64,000 nucleotides of DNA from Thiomicrorhabdus xiamenensis (GCF_013282625.1 NZ_CP054020.1:124001-188000); one strand, 5' to 3'. Counted from the first letter of the stretch, positions 9,034-17,491 are shown. The notes: generated from the sequence alone by a model not told the origin. Made by a program: numbers and translations.

Positions 9034-9456
9034 TTAAATATTTTGGTTGACCCAGTTTGTAAAATTGCCCAAATCCATCGCCCCCGAGATGCGGGTAACT
9101 TCCTGACCGCTTTTGAAAATTGCCAGTGTCGGGATGGAGCGGATTCCGTATTGCATGGCAGTCTGCTGTTCGGTTTCGGTATTAATCTTGATAAAACGCG
9201 CTTTGGGTTCCAGATTAGCCGCGGCTTGGGCGAATACTGGAGCAAAGCCTTGGCATGGACCGCACCAAGGTGCCCAGAAATCGACGATCAACGGTTGATC
9301 GGTTTTTTGCAGAGCACGGGTAAATTGCGCGCCATTCATTTCAAGCGGTTTTCCGGTAAACAGCGCCTGTTTGCACTTCCCGCATTTTGCACTGTTTTGC
9401 AGTTTCTCGTCGGCGACACGGTTCAAGCCGCCGCAGTGAGGACACATAATAATCAT
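9034..9456 (-). CDS. trxC: Thioredoxin 2 (TrxC)
   Basis: A 140-residue cytoplasmic disulfide reductase. The N-terminal zinc finger is visible as C5-x2-C8 (CPHC) and C25-x2-C28 (CGKC). The thioredoxin fold follows with active site WCGPC at 64-68 and the cis-proline loop RSIPTLAIF. The N-terminal zinc module is what separates TrxC from TrxA. In Escherichia coli TrxC is induced by OxyR. GGAGA precedes the ATG at 9456. It lies between two small genes on the same strand. Confidence 0.95.
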   Translation of the reverse strand: MIIMCPHCGGLNRVADEKLQNSAKCGKCKQALFTGKPLEMNGAQFTRALQKTDQPLIVDFWAPWCGPCQGFAPVFAQAAANLEPKARFIKINTETEQQTAMQYGIRSIPTLAIFKSGQEVTRISGAMDLGNFTNWVNQNI

Positions 9457-9498
9457 ATCGAGTCTCCAGAATACAAAGTTCGTCCCCTTTATATAGGG

Positions 9499-9984
9499 TC
9501 ATTGAGGCTCTTTGCAAGTGGGCTTGGACGGATATTGTACCCAGTCCGGTTTCGGACTTTCGTGTTTACTGGCCGCATAGCCCTTGTCGACAAAACCATG
9601 CAGAGTCAGATCATGGCTGTGGATTAATTCGACAAGCTTGGGGTCGTCACTAGTCAAAACGGCTTCAACCCCGCCTTTAATCATATGGTATTCCATATTG
9701 ATCTGGTCTTTGTATTCAAACAGCGCGGCAAACAGAGGGTCCCAGGAACGAATTGCACGGCCTTTGGAGAATCGTTTTTCCATACCGACAACATGCTTCT
9801 GTAAAACTTTGGCTAAATGCGGGTTTTCCGAAGTGGTTTGCGCCTTAATCCCGTTTTCCAGTTTGACGGTCTGACGTTGCAGTTGTTGATGTTCTTCCAG
9901 CAGTTCTTTGAAAAGCGCCTGATCTTTAAGGTGCTCGGCATCGGTTCCACGGCCGAACTGGTATTGATGTTGGGTTTCGTTCAT
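9499..9984 (-). CDS. Unknown protein, histidine-rich and helical
   Basis: A protein of 161 residues from MNETQHQYQF at 9984, with GAGG at a good distance upstream. An upstream in-frame start near 10023 lacks such a site. It looks soluble and mostly helical, and has several histidines in recurring contexts: EEHQQLQ, EYHMIKGG and IHSHDLTLHGFVDKGY. That pattern could bind a metal or haem, but no known signature fits. It lies upstream of trxC on the same strand, 42 bases away. Confidence 0.7.
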   Translation of the reverse strand: MNETQHQYQFGRGTDAEHLKDQALFKELLEEHQQLQRQTVKLENGIKAQTTSENPHLAKVLQKHVVGMEKRFSKGRAIRSWDPLFAALFEYKDQINMEYHMIKGGVEAVLTSDDPKLVELIHSHDLTLHGFVDKGYAASKHESPKPDWVQYPSKPTCKEPQ

Positions 9985-10045
9985 AGGATCCTCTTGTTTT
10001 AGAGAATGATTAGTGATTTGCAAAGTATAGCGGTAAAGAAGGGAT

Positions 10046-10081
10046 AAAAAAAAGCGCGGTATTTGGCCTTACCGCGCTTTT
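10046..10081 (-). terminator. Strong intrinsic terminator facing left
   Basis: Arms AAAGCGCGGTA and TACCGCGCTTT enclose a short loop. On the minus strand the stem is followed by eight T residues, a textbook intrinsic terminator. It lies upstream of the leftward gene at 9984, so it would end a leftward transcript that starts further right (in 10082-10900) and contains no convincing gene. On the plus strand it has only four T residues. Confidence 0.75.
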
Positions 10082-10934
10082 ACTGAGGAGCAATCAAACC
10101 TACAAATTAGGGGAGAGTAAGTTTGAAAAAGACTACAAAACTAGCCAACTTAAATAGGAATCTCTGTTTAAGTTGAGATCAGTTTACTGGGATTTCCTAG
10201 AGCAAGCAATCCACAAAACTTGAAGAAGTATTGAGGAAGTATTAAAACTTATAAGTATATAAACAATTTCTATCAAACTATAAAAGTGCGCAGCAAATAT
10301 GTAGTTTTCTGATTGCTTGTTTGCAGTACTACCGATAATTACACCTAATCCTTACCAATTAAGTCAAGTAAAGTTCTCGATTGTTTTATTGTGCTTGCGG
10401 CACTTAACGGACTCCTTTATCGAGCGTTTATTTAAAGGAGTAACCGAGTGACTAGGGCAGTTATATAACGGGGTCGGTGTTAAAGACAGGTAAGTTGAGC
10501 GTTTTTTAAGCACTGTCAGGCAGTCACGTTGGCTGCACTTTTTCATCAGCAGTAAATCGACGGTAAATTCGTTTGTGATTTTTTGCTGTTTTTACAGTGC
10601 GTTAAGTTATCTGTTTTTCAATTAAATAATTTATATTGCCTATTATTTAAAAAATTTAATGCTATATAAAAAATAAAATCGTAAAAAACTGTTTTTACTT
10701 AAGTTATTGATATTTATGAATATAACTGAGAAAAACGGCCTGTTTTCAGGAAATTGTGTAAATTTTTTTTACTTATTGTCCTTAAGGACAGTAGAGACAA
10801 TTTACGTCAGTGAGTAAGATAGGTTCCAATCTCGAGAAGAAAGGCTTCTAACCTTCTAAATTATTGACTACGAAGCGAAAAATAAACAGCCACTTCTGAG
10901 TGAGTTTAAATAAAAAATAATTGGAGTTTTACTC
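10082..10934. other. AT-rich intergenic region with hairpins, no convincing gene
   Basis: About 850 bases without a credible reading frame. It holds an inverted repeat CAACTTAAA (10146-10154) / TTTAAGTTG (10167-10175), nested inside TAGGAA / TTCCTA arms. It also has very AT-rich stretches at 10610-10780 and a perfect 14-base palindrome TGTCCTTAAGGACA at 10777-10790. The region must contain the promoter of the gene at 10935, but I cannot place -35 and -10 boxes with confidence. GGAG at 10922-10925 serves as that gene's ribosome binding site. Confidence 0.6.
10777..10790. promoter_or_regulatory. Perfect palindrome, candidate operator
   Basis: TGTCCTTAAGGACA reads the same on both strands. It stands about 145 bases upstream of the gene at 10935, inside an AT-rich region where a promoter is expected. 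A dimeric regulator could bind here, or the RNA could fold. I cannot assign it to a known regulator. Confidence 0.4.
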
Positions 10935-11951
10935 ATGGCAACAGAACTACTACTTAATAACCCGATTGGCCAAATGCTGTACGGCGATATTGGAAATTTC
11001 GATAATACAGATGATAGCCCTCGTATGAATACAGCGCTTTTCGAAGGTGTTAACCTTCTGAATAGCATTGCGGGTACAGGCTACACTGGAGCGACTGCAA
11101 CAGACAACTCTACAAATGTAATGGACTTCTTCGAATTGATGCGAGGAATTCCTATGTTTGATATGGCGATGTATCTGAATAATCAGTTCATGCCGACTGC
11201 AGATGTATTAATCAAATTGGAAGGGATTCTGAACTCACTTCCTATCGTCAGCACGCATGTTCTTCCAATGCTTGCTCCTGAACGTACTCAAGATGAATTT
11301 GGTGGCGACGCACTTGGCGCAACAATCGGTGTACTGAAGTCTTTCCCGACTTTGGAAGGTCCTGTTGACATGGTTCTGCAAAATCTTCAGGCTGACCCGC
11401 TATTGGCGGATCAGGTAGACGTACTGACTACCTTCCTGCACGACTTCTCATTCGCAGGTAACCTGATCGGTGGAACGGTACCTGCTGGAAGCCCGCTAAG
11501 CTCACATGGCGAAAATGGTGGAGATACTTTTGGCCTAGTGGTTGACTTTGCTTCATCCGTTCCAGTTGTTGGCGATGTAGTCTCGACAATTATTCCTGAT
11601 GTCTTCCCGAATGCAATGGGCGGTGATGTACAGGCGCTTGCTGGTGTTCTTCACTCTACAATTCCTGGCTATATCGTTGTGGACGCGCTAATCGGCGAAG
11701 AAGGATTTATTTCCGGTCTTATGCATGGCGAAGTGAATACAGATGCGCTTCTAGGCTTGACTGATGTATTGGTCGATGCAGCTCCAGAACTAGGTGGTCT
11801 GCTAGGTGGAACCGGTTTGATCTCCGGTGGTGCTTCTGCAGACGCTTCTGGTGAAAGTTCAGCAGGTTTGAACCTTCTTGGTGCTCTGGACCTATCTTCA
11901 AACTCTGCTTTGAACTTGGGTTCTCTGACTTCCATGCTTGATTTTGCTTAA
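10935..11951 (+). CDS. Acidic, cysteine-free protein, probable secreted partner of the adhesin
   Basis: A 338-residue protein without signal peptide, cysteine or clear membrane helix. It is rich in Gly, Asp, Leu and Val, with stretches such as VVDFASSVPVVGDVVS and LTDVLVDAAPELGGLLGG that recall the repeats of the next gene. The C-terminus is Ser/Leu/Asn-rich and ends SMLDFA, compatible with an uncleaved type I secretion signal. Absence of cysteine and of a Sec signal also fits type I secretion, which is an inference. GGAG lies 8 bases before the ATG. The adhesin gene follows 150 bases downstream. I do not recognise a family. Confidence 0.8.
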   Translation: MATELLLNNPIGQMLYGDIGNFDNTDDSPRMNTALFEGVNLLNSIAGTGYTGATATDNSTNVMDFFELMRGIPMFDMAMYLNNQFMPTADVLIKLEGILNSLPIVSTHVLPMLAPERTQDEFGGDALGATIGVLKSFPTLEGPVDMVLQNLQADPLLADQVDVLTTFLHDFSFAGNLIGGTVPAGSPLSSHGENGGDTFGLVVDFASSVPVVGDVVSTIIPDVFPNAMGGDVQALAGVLHSTIPGYIVVDALIGEEGFISGLMHGEVNTDALLGLTDVLVDAAPELGGLLGGTGLISGGASADASGESSAGLNLLGALDLSSNSALNLGSLTSMLDFA

Positions 11952-11962
11952 TTTTTAAGCAG

Positions 11963-11993
11963 CGTTCCCGGCCCTAATACTTGGGCTGGGACG
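11963..11993 (+). terminator. Imperfect hairpin after the 10935 gene
   Basis: GC-rich arms (11963-11974 and 11983-11993) pair with one bulge and one mismatch and are followed by a short TTT. It could be a weak terminator or an mRNA 3-prime stabiliser that lets some transcription continue into the adhesin gene. Confidence 0.4.
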
Positions 11994-12014
11994 TTTCAAT
12001 CGCCTTAACCATTC

Positions 12015-12060
12015 TTTTTGCTATGGGTCTTGATTCGTCAAGCAGGGTCTATAGCAAAAA
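12015..12060 (+). promoter_or_regulatory. Nested hairpin in the adhesin leader
   Basis: Outer arms TTTTTGCTAT (12015-12024) and ATAGCAAAAA (12051-12060) pair perfectly. Inside lies CTTGA-TTCG-TCAAG (12029-12042), a 5-bp stem closed by a TTCG tetraloop. The structure ends about 40 bases before the adhesin ATG at 12102 and could act in processing, stability or attenuation of the adhesin mRNA. Confidence 0.5.
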
Positions 12061-12101
12061 ACACAAAAATAATAACGATAAAATCATTGTTGGAGAACGA
12101 A

Positions 12102-14828
12102 ATGGCTATTCAAATCGGGGTTGTTAAGTCTATTGCTGGGGTAGCGAAGGCAATCGATCCAAAAACCGGAACAGAAAGAATATTAACCGTCGGTAGCCCT
12201 GTTTATCAGGGAGAGGTATTGCAAACCGCAGATGCGTCCCAGCTTATGGTCGATATGAAGAACGGCGAGTTGATTACTCTGGGTCGTTTAACTTCCCTGA
12301 CATTGGATTCCGACGTGACCAATGATTCCGGTTCCGACGCCGAGACCGAGATGGCCGCCAGACTTGAAGCGCTGGAAAATGCGATTGCCGACGGGAATCT
12401 TGAAGGCATTAACCTGGATGAGCTTGAAGAAGTCGCCGCCGGTGACGAACCGGGTAGTGCCAACGATGGTGGTGTTGTGATCACACGTTTGGGGCTGGAA
12501 GGTAATGTTACATCCGGGTTTGATACCAATGGTTTGCCGACAGCAATTTCAAGCGCTGCCGAAAGAGCGGCTTTAGCCGATCAGCCGACTCCAACAGAGC
12601 CGCCAACAGAGCCGCCAACAGAACCACCAACAGAACCACCAACAGAGCCACCAGGAACGGATCATGCGCCAAAAGCGTTTATCGTGGATGATGGCGAGAC
12701 GCTATTGGGGTTGATTGGTGCGAATTATCAGAGCGGGAACTCTGCGGAAACCGGTTTTGCCATCGGTGATATTCTGACTAATGAAACGGTCATCAGCTCA
12801 TCACTATTCGGCGGTTCTGGTAATACGCCAATTGAGTTAGGTGCTCTGGATCTGATTAATTATCAACCGGATAAGATTTTCTATGTTCAGGATGAAGATG
12901 ATGATATCCAGAAGATGGAAATGACCATTGATAATGGCGTAGGTGAAGACCTTCTGGGGCTTGGCTACATTATTGGTCGCGAAGAGTTTGTTGCGCCGGA
13001 TGAAAATGATCCTGAGTATCAGGACTATAACTACGAAGTCAGCGACGATGGCCAGAAAGTTACGGTTACCCGCAAAGATGGCCAGCCGATGTCCGATGAA
13101 GAAGCCAATCATGCAATGGGTGGTGTGCAGCGCGAGGATACCAGTACCCTGGGTCAGCTATTGAACTCGGGTGTTATTATCGGCTCTCAATACACGCTCT
13201 ATGTTGAAGACAGCAAGGGCTTGAATGATACGGCTACCTCTTCGCAGTTCCTGGATATCAGTTTGCTGCAGAACGGTACCAATGATGGTCTTTCCGATCT
13301 GTTGGATGTACCTTTGTTGAATGTTCTGGATCCGGTGACTAATAACCTGGATAACGCACTGGGCGATATTGATAATGGACTGATGGATGCCGTTCAGGGT
13401 GTTGTTTCTACTGTTGATAATGCAACGGATCCTTTGGCCAATGTTTTGGCTCCGGTCGGCGACCTGCTGAACGGAGTTGGTGGCGTGGTCGTTGGTTTGA
13501 CCGATACTCTCGGTAATGAAACGCCTTTAGGTGATCCGACCTTGGGACAAGAAGTGGCTGGTCTACTCGATACGGTAACGGCTCCGATTACTGATCTGAA
13601 AGGACCGGATTTAAGTCAGGGAAATATTGCGACGACCCTGCTAGGTCCTGAGGGAACAGTAGATCAGGTCGTTGCGGCGCTGACGGACATTCTTGATGCT
13701 CTTCTAGGGACTCAGCTGAGCGCAATTGACTATGGCGAAGATAACCTAACAACCGATCTTCAAGAATTGCTAACCGGTGATGAAGATCTGTTTGGTACGC
13801 TTGTCGGGCTACTTGGCGGCGCACCTGAAGACGGAACTGCCGGTTCAGCCGACCAACTGATTGACGGGCTAACCGATGTTGTCGATCAGCTTTTGGGTAC
13901 CAATACAGATCTGACAGATGATGCTATCAACCGAATTACAACCGATCTTCAAGAATTGCTGACCGGTGATGAGGACTTGATGGGCACGCTTGCTGGTCTT
14001 CTTGGTGGCTACCCGGATCAAGGAACCGCCGGATCGGTTGATCATCTGGTCGATGGTGTAACGGACGTTGTTGATCAGCTTTTGGGAACTGACACCACTT
14101 CAACGGACGACGGCCTGAATCTGGTTACAACTGATGTTCAGGAGTTGTTGACCGGTGAAGACGATTTGACTCAGACGGTGACTGACCTGTTGGGCGGTAC
14201 GCCGGAAGACGGTACAGCCGGATCGGTAGATCAGTTGGTTGGCGGCGTAACGGACGTTGTTGATCAGCTTTTGGGAACCGATACGGGTTCAACGGACGAC
14301 GGCCTGAATCTGGTTACAACTGATGTTCAACAGCTGTTGACCGGTGAAGATGATCTGACTCAGACGGTAACAGACCTGCTGGGCGGCACGCCGGAAGACG
14401 GTACTGCCGGATCGGTAGACCATTTGGTTGGCGGCGTAACAGACGTAGTCGACCAGCTTCTGGGAACCGATACGGGTTCAACGGACGACGGCCTGAATCT
14501 GGTTACGACTGATGTTCAGCAGTTGTTGACCGGCGAAGAGGATTTGATTTCTTCGGTTGATGATCTGCTTGGAGGCCATGCCGCCGACGATACGGCCGGT
14601 TCAGTCGATCAGCTGGTTGATGGCGTAACAGACGTAGTCGATCAGTTGCTTGGTACGGATACGGAGCAGGTTGATGATCTGTTGAACGAAGTTACAACTC
14701 TGGTCAGTGACCTGTTGGGTGGAAATGTTTCTCTTGATGCGGACGCAGGTGCGTCTACTTCCGGTAATGGCGGCTTGCTAAGCCTGAATTTACTGAGCAT
14801 TAATGACAATGATTTTAATAACGGCTAA
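12102..14828 (+). CDS. LapA-type retention-module adhesin with 63-residue tandem repeats
   Basis: A 908-residue, acidic, cysteine-free protein starting MAIQIGVVKSIAG at 12102 (GGAGA upstream). Residues 1-150 match the retention module of LapA-type type I secreted adhesins: a beta-rich N-terminal part, then DELEEVAAGDEP with a di-alanine site at 111-114 like the LapG cleavage motif, then SGFDTNGL. A linker of repeated TEPP follows (about 163-184). Beyond a segment with VDDGETLLGLIGANY come leucine/valine/aspartate-rich sequences and six repeats of 63 residues (13665 onward). No RTX nonapeptides are seen. LapA retention keeps the adhesin in the outer membrane until the periplasmic protease LapG cuts it under c-di-GMP control. 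The secretion and Lap control genes are not in the window. Confidence 0.85.
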   Translation: MAIQIGVVKSIAGVAKAIDPKTGTERILTVGSPVYQGEVLQTADASQLMVDMKNGELITLGRLTSLTLDSDVTNDSGSDAETEMAARLEALENAIADGNLEGINLDELEEVAAGDEPGSANDGGVVITRLGLEGNVTSGFDTNGLPTAISSAAERAALADQPTPTEPPTEPPTEPPTEPPTEPPGTDHAPKAFIVDDGETLLGLIGANYQSGNSAETGFAIGDILTNETVISSSLFGGSGNTPIELGALDLINYQPDKIFYVQDEDDDIQKMEMTIDNGVGEDLLGLGYIIGREEFVAPDENDPEYQDYNYEVSDDGQKVTVTRKDGQPMSDEEANHAMGGVQREDTSTLGQLLNSGVIIGSQYTLYVEDSKGLNDTATSSQFLDISLLQNGTNDGLSDLLDVPLLNVLDPVTNNLDNALGDIDNGLMDAVQGVVSTVDNATDPLANVLAPVGDLLNGVGGVVVGLTDTLGNETPLGDPTLGQEVAGLLDTVTAPITDLKGPDLSQGNIATTLLGPEGTVDQVVAALTDILDALLGTQLSAIDYGEDNLTTDLQELLTGDEDLFGTLVGLLGGAPEDGTAGSADQLIDGLTDVVDQLLGTNTDLTDDAINRITTDLQELLTGDEDLMGTLAGLLGGYPDQGTAGSVDHLVDGVTDVVDQLLGTDTTSTDDGLNLVTTDVQELLTGEDDLTQTVTDLLGGTPEDGTAGSVDQLVGGVTDVVDQLLGTDTGSTDDGLNLVTTDVQQLLTGEDDLTQTVTDLLGGTPEDGTAGSVDHLVGGVTDVVDQLLGTDTGSTDDGLNLVTTDVQQLLTGEEDLISSVDDLLGGHAADDTAGSVDQLVDGVTDVVDQLLGTDTEQVDDLLNEVTTLVSDLLGGNVSLDADAGASTSGNGGLLSLNLLSINDNDFNNG
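13665..14720 (+). repeat. Six tandem 189-bp repeats inside the adhesin gene
   Basis: Units start at 13665, 13854, 14043, 14232, 14421 and 14610, exactly 189 bases (63 codons) apart. The first five are complete and the sixth is partial. Conserved parts of the unit are TDVVDQLLGTDT, TTDVQxLLTGEDDL and DLLGGxPEDGTAGSVD. Units 3-5 are almost identical in DNA, while units 1, 2 and 6 are more diverged, as expected for expansion from the centre of an array. Copy number could vary by recombination. Confidence 0.92.
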
Positions 14829-14858
14829 GGTTTAGTCGTTTACAAAGATCCCTTGTTG

Positions 14859-14889
14859 CCCGCTTTAGTTTACTGAAGCGGGTTTTTTT
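14859..14889 (+). terminator. Intrinsic terminator of the adhesin gene
   Basis: Arms CCCGCTT (14859-14865) and AAGCGGG (14876-14882), extended by AGT/ACT inside the loop, are followed by seven T residues. It lies 30 bases after the adhesin stop codon. Confidence 0.85.
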
Positions 14890-14907
14890 GTTTTTGAACC
14901 CTGCCGT

Positions 14908-15318
14908 TTAAGCGTGGCGGATCTGGATCATCTGGGCGACTTTGTATAGCCAGGCACTGAAGAGAGGCATGCGATTCTGTTGAGCACTGATGACTTCGTT
15001 GAGTGAATATTCGCTCAGGGGTTGGCCTAAGACTGCGCAGGCACTTTTAACGAGGTAGTAGAGCTCTTCGGCAGAAAACTTTTTATGAATATCGATGTAG
15101 CTGAATTTCGCGATGATGGCCGCTTGCAGTGCCAAAGGCCATTCTTTTTCCTGAATTTTGAAGCGTTTTAACAGTTCAGCATCGCTTTGGCGGTTTTCCC
15201 ATAGCTCAAGCATCTCTGCCAGAGAGTAAGTGGTGAACAGATGGTCAACCAGATCTCTGGAGTTTGCCGGCAGAGTGTTTCTTAAACTGAACTCGTAGTT
15301 TTCGTTGTATAGACTCAT
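14908..15318 (-). CDS. Unknown soluble helical protein
   Basis: A 136-residue protein without signal peptide or membrane helix, with a mixed charged/aromatic composition (SLAEMLELWENRQ, FSYIDIHKKFSAEELYYLV). It converges on the adhesin gene and diverges from apt. I do not recognise a domain. Its codon use looks like that of neighbouring genes, so it is probably a real, lineage-specific gene. Confidence 0.7.
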   Translation of the reverse strand: MSLYNENYEFSLRNTLPANSRDLVDHLFTTYSLAEMLELWENRQSDAELLKRFKIQEKEWPLALQAAIIAKFSYIDIHKKFSAEELYYLVKSACAVLGQPLSEYSLNEVISAQQNRMPLFSAWLYKVAQMIQIRHA

Positions 15319-15435
15319 TTACGTTCTCTATCGATTCTCAGAATTGAGCAAAGCGAGTAGAATAAGGGTAATTTCGAGCATAGCAGGTTTCTGTTATCGC
15401 TTACAACTTAATTTATTTTTGTGAAAGAGTCTTTT

Positions 15436-15954
15436 ATGTCACAGCACCCACTAGCTCAATATCTTGCTCAGGTTCCCGATTTCCCAAAGCCAGGAATACT
15501 TTTCAGCGATATCTCGCCTTTATTGAAAACGCACTTCAACGAAACCATTGATGCCATAAGTGATCTTTTTTCCGCAGAGGAATGGGCAAACATTGATTGC
15601 ATTGCCGGTATTGAGTCGCGGGGCTTTATTTTCGCTTCCGCTCTCGCCTACAAACATAACAAGGGATTTATTAAAGTTCGTAAACCGGGCAAGCTTCCGA
15701 ATGTTCATGCTTCGGTTGAGTATGATTTGGAGTACGGTACGGATAAATTGGAAATGCAGAAAGGCGACGGTAGTAATCTGATTCTTCTGGATGATTTGAT
15801 TGCAACGGGCGGATCTATGGGCGCTGCGGCCGAATTATGCGAAAAGGTGGGTTATAAGGTTGTCGGATTGGCCTGTTTGATTGATTTAAAGGCGCTAAAC
15901 AGTTTTGTTTATAAAGAGATGAGCGTGCGTTCGGTTATGCAGTTTGACGATTAA
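15436..15954 (+). CDS. apt: Adenine phosphoribosyltransferase
   Basis: A 172-residue purine-salvage enzyme that makes AMP from adenine and PRPP. It carries the family opening VPDFPKPGILFSDISPLL, the IESRGFIFASALA segment and the PRPP-binding loop LILLDDLIATGGSM near residues 115-128. The ATG at 15436 is preceded by AAAGAG. An in-frame GTG at 15421 would add five residues that the family does not have. It is a single-gene unit with a terminator at 15988-16020. Confidence 0.95.
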   Translation: MSQHPLAQYLAQVPDFPKPGILFSDISPLLKTHFNETIDAISDLFSAEEWANIDCIAGIESRGFIFASALAYKHNKGFIKVRKPGKLPNVHASVEYDLEYGTDKLEMQKGDGSNLILLDDLIATGGSMGAAAELCEKVGYKVVGLACLIDLKALNSFVYKEMSVRSVMQFDD

Positions 15955-15987
15955 ACGATCATAGTTTGTTTCCGTCTTTAGCAAAAA

Positions 15988-16020
15988 CCCGGAGATTTTA
16001 TTCTCCGGGTTTTGTTTTTT
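15988..16020. terminator. Bidirectional terminator between apt and argH
   Basis: Arms CCCGGAGA (15988-15995) and TCTCCGGG (16002-16009) are followed by TTTTGTTTTTT on the plus strand. On the minus strand the stem is followed by five T residues. It can therefore end both converging genes. Confidence 0.85.
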
Positions 16021-16036
16021 AGAGCACAGACGGTTT

Positions 16037-17434
16037 TTAGATCGTTTCCAGATACGTTTTGGCGCGTCCAACCGCTTCCAAAACCTGTTTCGGCGCAGTC
16101 CCGCCAAAGTGATCTCGTGCAGCGACCGAACCTTCCAGCGTCAGAACCTCATACACATCCTCGCTGATTTTGTCGCAGAATCCTTGCAGGGTTTCCAACG
16201 ACATTTCGGACAGATCCTGACCGGTTTTAATCCCGTGAGCGACAGCAAGCCCAACGACTTCATGCGAATCGCGGAATGCCAGTCCTTTGCCGACCAGATA
16301 ATCTGCCAGATCGGTAGCGGTTGAGAAGCCGCGTTTCGCCGCTTCGTAGGTCATCTCTTTTTTAACGATCATTGCCGGAACCATATCGGCAAAAGCGCGC
16401 AGACTGCCTTTAACGGTATCGACCGTATCGAACAAAGGTTCCTTGTCTTCCTGATTGTCTTTGTTGTAAGCCAGAGGTTGCGATTTCATCAGTGTCAGCA
16501 GGCTGATCAGATGACCATAAACGCGACCGGTTTTTCCGCGAACCAGTTCCGGTACATCCGGGTTTTTCTTCTGCGGCATAATTGAAGAACCGGTACAAAA
16601 ACGATCCGGAAGATCAATGAACTGGAATTGCGCCGAAGACCAAAGCACCAGTTCTTCCGAGAAGCGTGACATGTGCATCAGCAGTGTCGCGGCAAAATGG
16701 GTGAATTCAATGGCAAAATCACGGTCGGAAACGCCGTCCAGAGAGTTTTCGCTGATACGTTCGAAACCAAGCAGCTCCGCCGTATAATGGCGATCGATCG
16801 GGTAGGTTGTCCCAGCAAGTGCCGCTGAACCTAGAGGCATGGTGTTAACGCGCTTGCGACAATCCTGAAGGCGCTCGATATCGCGTTTGATCATTTCAAA
16901 CCAGGCCAACATATGATGTCCGAAAGTAACCGGCTGAGCGGTTTGCAGGTGGGTAAAGCCAGGCATAATGGTGTGAGCTTCACGTTCAGCCAGCATAATC
17001 AAACCTTCCTGCAGACGTTTAAGTTCCGGCAGAATTTCGTCAATTTCATCACGCAGATAGAGACGAATATCGGTTGCGACCTGATCGTTGCGCGAGCGCC
17101 CAGTATGCAGTTTCTTACCGGTAATACCGATAAGATTGGTCAAACGGGCCTCGATATTCATGTGAATGTCTTCCTGCTTGATCGACCAGTTAAAGTCACC
17201 AGCTTCGATCTCCTGCTGTACCTGACCCAGACCGTCGATGATATCCTGCAGTTCCTTATCGTCCAGAATTCCGACTTTGTTGAGCATTCTGGCATGTGCC
17301 ATTGAGCCCTGAATATCCTGCTTATACATGCGTTTGTCGAACATGATTGAAGCGGTGAAAGCTTCAACAAAGGCGTCGGTTGATTCGCTAAAGCGTGCGC
17401 TGGAGAGTTTTTCTTGATTGTGTTGATTGCTCAT
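16037..17434 (-). CDS. argH: Argininosuccinate lyase
   Basis: A 465-residue enzyme for the last step of arginine synthesis, cleaving argininosuccinate to arginine and fumarate. The fumarase/aspartase superfamily signature [12 protein letters not shown] is near residues 280-291, and HTGRSRNDQ near the N-terminal third contributes to the active site. I use the ATG at 17434 (MSNQHNQEK), with GAG seven bases upstream. A TTG at 17446 in the same frame is less likely. Full length for the family. Confidence 0.96.
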   Translation of the reverse strand: MSNQHNQEKLSSARFSESTDAFVEAFTASIMFDKRMYKQDIQGSMAHARMLNKVGILDDKELQDIIDGLGQVQQEIEAGDFNWSIKQEDIHMNIEARLTNLIGITGKKLHTGRSRNDQVATDIRLYLRDEIDEILPELKRLQEGLIMLAEREAHTIMPGFTHLQTAQPVTFGHHMLAWFEMIKRDIERLQDCRKRVNTMPLGSAALAGTTYPIDRHYTAELLGFERISENSLDGVSDRDFAIEFTHFAATLLMHMSRFSEELVLWSSAQFQFIDLPDRFCTGSSIMPQKKNPDVPELVRGKTGRVYGHLISLLTLMKSQPLAYNKDNQEDKEPLFDTVDTVKGSLRAFADMVPAMIVKKEMTYEAAKRGFSTATDLADYLVGKGLAFRDSHEVVGLAVAHGIKTGQDLSEMSLETLQGFCDKISEDVYEVLTLEGSVAARDHFGGTAPKQVLEAVGRAKTYLETI

Positions 17435-17491
17435 AAATGTGCTCAAATTTTTTAAATGAAATTGATTGCTCTTCGCGGCGAGTGGTGACTG

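Noticed and set aside
8908-9627. A long rightward frame of 239 codons across trxC
   Set aside because: It is antisense to trxC and the small membrane protein, both of which have clear start signals and, for trxC, clear motifs.
10364-10546. A leftward 60-residue frame in the AT-rich gap
   Set aside because: No ribosome binding site, odd composition (Lys, Cys, Thr and Pro in no order) and no resemblance to a protein family.
10690-10870. A c-di-GMP riboswitch in the leader of the surface-protein gene
   Set aside because: I looked for the conserved GEMM motifs and did not find them. The hairpins there do not match that fold.
13665-14720. A CRISPR array or satellite repeat
   Set aside because: The 189-bp units are in frame, code for a regular protein repeat and have no spacers.
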